Program-made: the position numbers and the translations under genes | Shown here: positions 21,382-26,693 of the stretch, piece by piece | Layout of the letters: each line of letters opens with the position of its first letter | Numbering within the stretch: the first letter of the stretch is position 1 | From: DATAXV01 sp036272915 | GTDB lineage: Bacteria > Chloroflexota > Dormibacteria > Dormibacterales > Dormibacteraceae | Length of the DNA stretch: 26,693 bases | Assembly: GCA_036272915.1 (NCBI GenBank) | Contig: DATAXV010000088.1 | Coordinates: 1-26,693, forward strand | Direction: 5' to 3' | The notes under the pieces: generated by a model | What the model was told of the DNA's origin: nothing | The model's database searches: none | The model's input: the letters and a program-made list of their open reading frames with translations, nothing else

Positions 21382-23598
21382 TCAGCGGCCCTGAGGCGTG
21401 GGCTTGGCCTCCGGCGTCGCCGTCGGAACCGGGGTCGGGATGACGGGGGTGGGGGTCGGCGTCGGCACCGGCGTCGGTGCCACCGTCGGCCGGGCCGTCG
21501 GCGCCTCGGTCGGGGTCGGGGTGGGCTTCGCGCTCGGCTTCGGCGCCGGCTGCCCGGAGCAGTTCAGATTCTGGGTTCCGGGGAGGAAGAGCTCGACCGC
21601 CCCGGTGCCGCAGGTCCTCCCCGAGACTAGGCCGGACGGCTGCTGGAAGGTGGAGTTGTAGCTCTGCGGCAGGTGGTTGATGAAGTAGCGCGTCATCGAG
21701 CTGCCGACATCGGTTCCGAAGGCCTCGACCGGTCTGCTTCCTCCCGGGTAGGTGTTGCCAGCCCAGGTCGCGATGACGATCTTGGAGTTGTAGCCCATCA
21801 TCCAGGCGTCGGGGTGGACGTTGAGGGCGGCGCCGCCGGTGGTACCCGACTTGCCGGCCAGGTTCTTCTCCCAGCCCAGCCCCCAGTAGCCGGGGTAGTT
21901 CTTGAGCACGCTGGTGATGAGGTAGGCCTCGGCCGGGGTGATGATCTGCTTGATCCCGGCCTGCTTGCCCGGGGTCACCTGGAAGTAGGTGGTGCCGGAC
22001 GGCCCGGTGATCTTGGTGATCGCGGTCAGCGGCACCTGGGTCCCCTGGTTGGCGAAGACCTGGTAGCCCTGCAGGTTGTCGAGCATGCTGATCGCCGAGC
22101 TGCCGATGGCGAGCGAGGGGACGTCGGCGAGGGGGCTCTTCACGCCCATCTGGTGGGCGAACGAGATCACGTTGGGGATGCCCGCCATCTGGCCGATCTT
22201 GACGGCGGGCACGTTGCGCGACATCAGCAGGGCGCTGGCGGCGGTGATGTTGCCGTCATAGGAGTTGTCCCAGTCGTAGACGGGGGGACCGCCGTCAGGA
22301 TAGTTGTAGGGCGTGTCCGGGACGATCGAGCCCAGCGTGATCTTGTGTTCGAGGAGCGCCTCCTCGTAGACGTAGGGCTTGAAGGACGAGCCCGGCTGCC
22401 GCCGGCCGTCGCTGACCACGTCGAACTGGCCGCCGATGGCGGCGTTGTTGAAGTCGGCTGATCCGACCCAGGCCAGGATCTCGCCGGTCGAGGGGTCGGC
22501 CGCGACCAGCGCGCCGTTGTTCACCCCCTCGCCCTTCAGGTCGCCGACCCCCTGGGAGACGGCGGCGTCGCCGATCTGCTGCAGGTTCGGATCGAGCGTC
22601 GTGTAGACGTTGAAGCTGCCGCTCTGCGCGACTGCCGCGCCCAGCTTCTGGTCGAGCTGACCGAGCACGTAGGCGACGAAGGCGGGCGCGTCCGACTCCT
22701 GGGTCGTGGGCCGCATGGTCAGCTCGGCCTGGATGTTCTCCATGGCCGCCTGGTCGGCCTGGGCCTGGGTCAGAGCGCCCATCGCCACCATCCCGTTGAG
22801 GACGTAGAGCTGACGCTCCTTGGCCAGCTCGTAGCGCTGGGCCGGGTCGAAGAGGTCGGGGGCGTTGATGATCCCGGCCAGGAACGCGGCCTGGGCCGGG
22901 TCCAGCTGGTCGGCGGGCTTGTTGAAGAACACCTCCGATGCGGCCCCGATCCCGTAGGCGTTGTGGCCATAGAAGACCCGGTTCATGTACATGGTCAGGA
23001 TCTGGGTCTTGCTGTACTGATGCTCGAGCCCGATGGCGAGGATCGCCTCCTGGAGCTTGCGCAGCACCGTCCGGTTGCTCTTGTTGAGGACCGATATCGT
23101 CACCACCTGCTGGCTGATGGTGCTGGCGCCCTCCTCGTAGCCCCCGCGGAAGAGGTCGTGGAACGTGGCCCGGGCGATGGAGGTGAAGTCGAGGGGCCCG
23201 TGCTTGTAGAAGTTGCGGTCCTCGGCGGCCATGGTCGCGACCGGGGCCCACTTGCCCATCTGCGAGTAGGACAGGTTCTGGTAGTAGCGGCCCTCGGAGT
23301 TGGTCTCGGCCAGCTCCTGGCCGGTGCGGTCGTAGATCGTGACCGTCCGTGCCTGGGTCGGCGTCTGTCCCGGGTCGGGGACGTCGCGGAGCGTCCAGAG
23401 CACGTAGCCGAGCACGATGCCGACCAGGACCACACCGATGAGGGCGGCATAGACCACGACCCAGCGCCATCGGTGCCAGCTGCGCCAGCCTCCGCCGGAG
23501 GGCGGTCGCGGCCTTCTCGTCGAGGATTGAACGGACCGACCGGCGGAGGCTCGCGGCCTCGGGCGAGGTCGGGGTCGATAGCCGGGTCCGGTGGACAT
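21382..23598 (-). CDS. Bifunctional class A penicillin-binding protein (GT51 plus transpeptidase), copy 1
   Basis: This 738-residue PBP1A-type peptidoglycan synthase has a basic Pro/Arg-rich cytoplasmic tail (1-45), one membrane helix (about 46-66), a GT51 glycosyltransferase (about 105-270) and a transpeptidase (about 370-660). GT51 motifs are EDRNFYKHG with catalytic Glu124, GASTISQQ and RKLQEAILA with the second Glu at 182. In motif 4, KTQILTMYMNRVFYG has Thr where most families have Glu. Transpeptidase motifs are SSFK (Ser402 nucleophile, Lys405), SRN (458-460) and KSGTT (581-585). A Pro/Thr-rich tail from about 685 ends the protein, coded by an imperfect CCGACGCCG-type repeat at about 21385-21545. 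It builds and cross-links peptidoglycan outside the membrane. The ATG at 23598 lacks a close ribosome binding site; AGGAG lies about 25 nt upstream, before a 4-codon ORF that ends on this ATG. Confidence 0.95.
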   Translation of the reverse strand: MSTGPGYRPRPRPRPRASAGRSVQSSTRRPRPPSGGGWRSWHRWRWVVVYAALIGVVLVGIVLGYVLWTLRDVPDPGQTPTQARTVTIYDRTGQELAETNSEGRYYQNLSYSQMGKWAPVATMAAEDRNFYKHGPLDFTSIARATFHDLFRGGYEEGASTISQQVVTISVLNKSNRTVLRKLQEAILAIGLEHQYSKTQILTMYMNRVFYGHNAYGIGAASEVFFNKPADQLDPAQAAFLAGIINAPDLFDPAQRYELAKERQLYVLNGMVAMGALTQAQADQAAMENIQAELTMRPTTQESDAPAFVAYVLGQLDQKLGAAVAQSGSFNVYTTLDPNLQQIGDAAVSQGVGDLKGEGVNNGALVAADPSTGEILAWVGSADFNNAAIGGQFDVVSDGRRQPGSSFKPYVYEEALLEHKITLGSIVPDTPYNYPDGGPPVYDWDNSYDGNITAASALLMSRNVPAVKIGQMAGIPNVISFAHQMGVKSPLADVPSLAIGSSAISMLDNLQGYQVFANQGTQVPLTAITKITGPSGTTYFQVTPGKQAGIKQIITPAEAYLITSVLKNYPGYWGLGWEKNLAGKSGTTGGAALNVHPDAWMMGYNSKIVIATWAGNTYPGGSRPVEAFGTDVGSSMTRYFINHLPQSYNSTFQQPSGLVSGRTCGTGAVELFLPGTQNLNCSGQPAPKPSAKPTPTPTEAPTARPTVAPTPVPTPTPTPVIPTPVPTATPEAKPTPQGR

Positions 23599-23710
23599 CA
23601 GCGGCCCACCATACGTCGTCGCTCTCCTGGCAAGTCTTCCCCCAGTTGATGCGTGTTGGCGTTGGTCGGTGCAACGTCTCTCCGCAGCCTCGGGTTACGG
23701 GGCCTGCAGT

Positions 23711-23719
23711 TGCTACACT
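23711..23719 (+). promoter_or_regulatory. Extended -10 promoter of tRNA-Asp
   Basis: TGCTACACT gives a TGn extension and -10 TACACT (23714-23719), 13 nt before the tRNA 5' end. No good -35 is seen 16-18 bp upstream. Confidence 0.45.
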
Positions 23720-23732
23720 AGTCCAGCGGTTC

Positions 23733-23811
23733 GGTCCCGTGGTGCAGCCTGGCCCAGCACGCGGCCCTGTCAAGGCCGAGATCGCCGGTTCAAATCCGGT
23801 CGGGACCGCCA
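23733..23811 (+). tRNA. tRNA-Asp (anticodon GTC)
   Basis: The acceptor stem GGTCCCG (23733-23739) pairs with CGGGACC (23801-23807), with discriminator G and encoded CCA to 23811. The D stem is GTGC/GCAC. The anticodon stem CGGCC/GGCCG encloses the loop CTGTCAA, giving anticodon GTC at 23769-23771. The T arm is GCCGG-TTCAAAT-CCGGT. G as discriminator is the normal identity element for tRNA-Asp. Five T residues at 23814-23818 follow the CCA end. Confidence 0.96.
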
Positions 23812-23821
23812 CCCTTTTTCT

Positions 23822-23837
23822 CCTCTCCGCGGAGAGG
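23822..23837. repeat. Perfect 16-bp palindrome after tRNA-Asp
   Basis: CCTCTCCGCGGAGAGG is fully self-complementary and begins 10 nt after the tRNA CCA end. With no spacer it would make a 6-bp stem with a CGCG loop. No T-run follows, so it may be a processing or protein-binding site, or chance. Confidence 0.35.
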
Positions 23838-23968
23838 TCGCATGCCCGATTCGTGCGTGTGACTGAATCCCGGAAGGCACACCGCCTCGACTGCCGGCGG
23901 AATCCGCCTCCCCCGATCTCCTCAGAGCGTTGGCGCATGGCCGCCGGCTCCAGCGGAAGTGCCCGACG

Positions 23969-26224
23969 TCAGAAGAACGGAGGAGGGGTCGGCTGGCCCG
24001 TACTCGGAGTCGGGGTGGGGAAGAAGGAGGGCGGGGTCGGCTCGGGAGTCGGCTCCACCGGCGTGGGCTGGACCGGTCCGACCGGGCTCGGCGTCGGAGA
24101 TGGTGTCGGCGTCGGGCTCGGACAGCTCGCCTGCGTCCCCGTCAGCAGCGGCTGGCTCGAGGCCTGACCCTGGCATCCGGCGCCCTGGACGATGCCAGAG
24201 GGGACCTGGCTGTACCAGTTGCGATAAGAGGCGGGCAGCGCGTCCAGGAAGCGGCGCGAGATCTGCGATCCGACGTCGGTCCCGTAGGCGGAGATGGTCC
24301 CGTCGGGGACGGCGGTGTTCGCGCCCCACGCCCCGACCACGATCGAAGGGTTGTAGGTCATCAGCCAGCCGTCGGTGTTGACGTCGAGCGCCTTGCCGCC
24401 GGTGGTTCCCGACTTGCTGGCCATCTGCATCGGGAAGTTGAGGTCCCAGTAGTTCTGATAGTTCTTCAGCGTGTGCATGATCAGGTAGGACACCGCCGGA
24501 CTGAGCACCTGCGTCTGGCCGGCCTGGGTGCCCGGCGTCTGGTTGTAGATCGCCGTCCCGTTGTCCTCGATCTTGGTGATGCTGACCAGCGGGACCATCT
24601 TGCCCATGTTGGCGAAGGTCGAGTAGCCCTGGACGTTGTCCATGATCGAGATGCCGGAGGCGCCGCCGATGGCCGCCGCCGGATAGTTCTCCAGCTGCTG
24701 CTTGCCGTAGATGTTCATCATCTGCTCGGCAAGCGTGTTGGCGTTCGCCATGCCCTCCATCTGCCCGATCTTCACCGCCGGGACGTTCCGGGAATGGAGC
24801 AGCGCCTCCCACGCCGGGATCTGGCCCTCGTAGGAGTCGTCCCAGTCGAGGACGGGCGTGGACGTCCCCGGATAGTCGTAGCGCGTGTCGGGCACGACGG
24901 AGTCGAGCGTGATCTTGTGGTCGCGTAAGGCCGCCGCATAGACGTACGGCTTGAAGCTCGATCCCGGTTGGCGCGAGCCCTGGGAGACCACGTCGAACTG
25001 GCCCTGGATCTTGGCGTCGTTGAAGTTGGCCGATCCGACGTAGGCGAGGATGGCGCCCGTGGAGGGTTGCGCCGCGAGCAGGGCGCCGTTGTTCACCCCC
25101 ATCGGGCCGAGGCTGGCGACACCCTGGGTAACGGCCTTGTTGGCGGCCAGCTGCAGGTTGTAGTCGAGCGTCGTGTAGACCTTGTAGTTGCCGTGGGCGA
25201 GGGCGTTGGCGCCGATCCGCTTGTCCACCTGCGACATCACGTATTCGTTGAAGTGGGGCGAGATCGACTGGGTGAAGAGGGGGGTGTAGGTGAGCTCGGC
25301 CTGGATGTTCTCCGCGACCGCCTGCTTCTCCTGCGCTGGAGTGATCCACCCCTTCGCCTGCATGCCCTGGAGCACGTAGACCTGCCGGGCCTTGGCCCGC
25401 GGGTAGTAGAACTGCGGGTCGTAGTAGGAGGGCCCGCGGACCAGACCGGCGAGAAAGGCGGCCTGGGCGACGTCCAGCTGATCCGCCGGCTTACCGAAGT
25501 AGACGGTGGAGGCGGCGCCGAAGCCGTAGGCGTTGTGACCGAAGGGCGCCCTGTTGAGGTACATCAACAGGATCTGGTCCTTGGAGTAGTGGCGCTGGAG
25601 CCCGATCGCGAGGATCAGCTCCTGGAGCTTGCGGAGCGGGGTTCGCCGGTACGTCCAGTTCTCGTTCATCTTGACGAGCTCCTGGGTGATGGTGCTCCCG
25701 CCCTCGAGACCGCCGTCCGGGTAGCGGACGTCGTGGTACGCGGAGCGGGCGATCGCCAGCGGATCGAACGCCCCTTCCTCATAGAAGTTGCGGTCCTCGG
25801 CGCCCATGAGCGCCAGGGGAGCCCACTTGCCCATCTGGGACAGGTTCAGTTGCTCGTAGTTCGCGGAGGAGCTGTTCGAGTACTGGAGGACCTGGCCGCC
25901 ACTGGCGTAGATCGTCACCGAGTTGGCGAACGACGGAGCCTGCGCCGGGTTCGGCAGGTCCTTGAGCGTGGACATCGTGTAGGCGAGGACGGCACCGATA
26001 CCGATCACGCCAAGGAGCACGATGGCGCCGGCTATGGCCTTCCAGTGTCGCGGAAGGCGTGGGAACCGACGACCTCGGCCGCCCGGCTTACCCCGCCCGC
26101 CTCTGCCTCCGCCGCCTCCAAATCCGATCGCCCCCAGCCACGACCGCCGATATGACGACGCTCGACGTGGGAGAGGACGCGACCTGGGTGCCGAATGGCT
26201 GCTACCCACCCTCATCGCCGCCAT
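23969..26224 (-). CDS. Bifunctional class A penicillin-binding protein (GT51 plus transpeptidase), copy 2
   Basis: This 751-residue paralogue of the preceding PBP has the same plan: a Gly/Arg-rich cytoplasmic tail (1-60), membrane helix (about 62-83), GT51 domain (about 120-285), transpeptidase (about 390-690) and Pro/Thr tail. Transpeptidase motifs are intact: SSFK (Ser422, Lys425), SRN (478-480), KSGTT (604-608). The GT51 domain departs from the family in three places: EDRNFYEEGAFD lacks the usual His, GGSTITQE has Glu for the second Gln, and KDQILLMYLN has Leu for Glu. Catalytic Glu143 and RKLQE (198-202) remain, so glycosyltransferase activity is uncertain. The ATG at 26224 is the longest start; ATG 26215 has a better-placed AAGG. 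It shares its strand with copy 1 but is separated from it by tRNA-Asp, so the two are not one simple operon. Confidence 0.94.
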   Translation of the reverse strand: MAAMRVGSSHSAPRSRPLPRRASSYRRSWLGAIGFGGGGGRGGRGKPGGRGRRFPRLPRHWKAIAGAIVLLGVIGIGAVLAYTMSTLKDLPNPAQAPSFANSVTIYASGGQVLQYSNSSSANYEQLNLSQMGKWAPLALMGAEDRNFYEEGAFDPLAIARSAYHDVRYPDGGLEGGSTITQELVKMNENWTYRRTPLRKLQELILAIGLQRHYSKDQILLMYLNRAPFGHNAYGFGAASTVYFGKPADQLDVAQAAFLAGLVRGPSYYDPQFYYPRAKARQVYVLQGMQAKGWITPAQEKQAVAENIQAELTYTPLFTQSISPHFNEYVMSQVDKRIGANALAHGNYKVYTTLDYNLQLAANKAVTQGVASLGPMGVNNGALLAAQPSTGAILAYVGSANFNDAKIQGQFDVVSQGSRQPGSSFKPYVYAAALRDHKITLDSVVPDTRYDYPGTSTPVLDWDDSYEGQIPAWEALLHSRNVPAVKIGQMEGMANANTLAEQMMNIYGKQQLENYPAAAIGGASGISIMDNVQGYSTFANMGKMVPLVSITKIEDNGTAIYNQTPGTQAGQTQVLSPAVSYLIMHTLKNYQNYWDLNFPMQMASKSGTTGGKALDVNTDGWLMTYNPSIVVGAWGANTAVPDGTISAYGTDVGSQISRRFLDALPASYRNWYSQVPSGIVQGAGCQGQASSQPLLTGTQASCPSPTPTPSPTPSPVGPVQPTPVEPTPEPTPPSFFPTPTPSTGQPTPPPFF

Positions 26225-26336
26225 ACCTTAGCGGGTTCGCCCAGCCGAGGTGGGCATCCGAGCGTGGCTCATGGCCCGGTCGAACACGGATCCGGCGCGG
26301 TCATTGGACGCCCAGCCTCGGACTCTTTGGGGCGGT

Positions 26337-26345
26337 TGGTAGACT
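26337..26345 (+). promoter_or_regulatory. Possible extended -10 promoter of tRNA-Ser
   Basis: TGGTAGACT gives a TGn extension and -10 TAGACT (26340-26345), about 70 nt before the tRNA. No matching -35 at 16-18 bp was found, so support is modest. Confidence 0.3.
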
Positions 26346-26416
26346 TGCGTGCGAGCATTCGACAGTTGGGCCGAATCGGCGATTCCGAACGGCCATCACT
26401 TGCGGATGTTGCGTTT

Positions 26417-26508
26417 GGAGAGGTGGCCGAGTCCGGTTGATGGCGACGGTCTCGAAAACCGTTATGGGTGCAAGCCCATCCAGGGTTCGAATCCCTGCCT
26501 CTCCGCCA
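26417..26508 (+). tRNA. tRNA-Ser (anticodon CGA)
   Basis: The acceptor stem GGAGAGG (26417-26423) pairs with CCTCTCC (26498-26504), with discriminator G and encoded CCA to 26508. The anticodon stem ACGGT/ACCGT encloses CTCGAAA, so the anticodon is CGA (26453-26455), reading UCG codons. A long class II variable arm (ATGGG-TGCAAG-CCCAT) and the T arm CAGGG-TTCGAAT-CCCTG confirm a serine tRNA. Confidence 0.97.
26485..26508. other. Presumed integrase attachment site at the tRNA-Ser 3' end
   Basis: Tyrosine recombinases commonly target the T-loop and 3' end of tRNA genes, and an integrase gene ends 9 nt beyond this CCA. The exact core cannot be fixed because its other copy would lie outside the window. 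Confidence 0.4.
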
Positions 26509-26516
26509 ATTTGAAC

Positions 26517-26693
26517 TCAAACCTCGGCCTCAGCAGCCTCATCCGCGTCATCCACATCGAGTTCACCAAGCCCGATTGCTGCCATCTTGCTGCCATCTGT
26601 CGCGGCAAGGATCGTCTCCATCCTCTGTGCGACCTCGACGTGGAGCGACGGCACCACGTGCGAGTACGTGTCCAGGGTGAGGGTGATCGAGCT
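26517..26693 (-). CDS. Tyrosine recombinase/integrase, C-terminal fragment (gene runs off the window)
   Basis: The minus strand is open from the window edge to a TGA at 26517-26519 and gives 58 residues starting with a typical end of a phage-type integrase: TLDTYSHVVPSLHVEVA, with the nucleophilic Tyr in DTYSHV, followed by QRMETIL and an acidic Asp/Glu/Ala tail. The earlier catalytic residues (Arg, Lys, His-x-x-Arg) would lie to the right of the window. Such enzymes integrate and excise phages and genomic islands. The gene ends 9 nt after tRNA-Ser, transcribed toward it, the classic arrangement at a tRNA attachment site. Its codon use includes more A/T third positions (GCA, GAT, CTT) than the neighbouring PBP genes, consistent with transfer. 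Confidence 0.85.
   Translation of the reverse strand, partial: SSITLTLDTYSHVVPSLHVEVAQRMETILAATDGSKMAAIGLGELDVDDADEAAEAEV

Noticed and set aside
21385..21545. Tandem repeat or CRISPR-like array
   Set aside because: The repetition is the coding sequence of the Pro/Thr-rich tail of a PBP (a similar one lies at about 23975-24120); there are no spacers or constant repeats.

Overview
The window comes from a very GC-rich bacterial chromosome with Shine-Dalgarno-led operons, tRNA genes with encoded CCA ends, two class A penicillin-binding proteins with Pro/Thr-rich tails, and many one-component regulators (LacI, GntR/FCD, TetR, HTH plus Clp_N, WYL). This suits a soil actinomycete or a Chloroflexota/Dormibacterota-type organism. 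The sequence alone does not settle the phylum.

Layout. 255-5664 (+): a LacI-type regulator, two different ADP-ribosylglycohydrolase-family proteins and a short medium-chain dehydrogenase, forming one catabolic-looking operon behind a good sigma-70-type promoter. The first glycohydrolase carries carbohydrate-binding-like modules and is broken by a one-base frameshift in a GGGG run. 5695-6423 (-): a GntR/FCD regulator, divergent from 6813-13759 (+), a complete peptide/opine-type ABC importer (Tat lipoprotein binding protein, two permeases, two ATPases) followed by a fold-type I class V aminotransferase.

13778-19120 holds two parallel modules, each a class A flavin monooxygenase divergent from its own regulator. 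In module 1 the regulator is a single polypeptide with two complete TetR units, and the intergenic region carries two identical TGGAC-N6-GTCCA palindromes exactly 22 bp apart. In module 2 the regulator is an HTH protein overlapping a stand-alone Clp_N-domain protein, resembling a split mycobacterial ClpC2. The two genes groups diverge from a 43-bp mirror-symmetric double promoter/operator in which the -35 of each promoter lies inside the palindrome holding the -10 of the other. This is the most unusual part of the window and looks like a xenobiotic or antibiotic sensing and inactivation island (inference).

19125-26224 is mostly housekeeping: a WYL regulator, a small charged protein, a four-helix membrane protein, a strong intrinsic terminator, an A-type iron-sulfur carrier, and two paralogous bifunctional PBPs on the minus strand with tRNA-Asp(GTC) between them. 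The right edge has tRNA-Ser(CGA). Nine bases beyond its CCA end lies the C-terminus of a tyrosine recombinase running toward the tRNA, so an integrated element probably begins there and continues outside the window.
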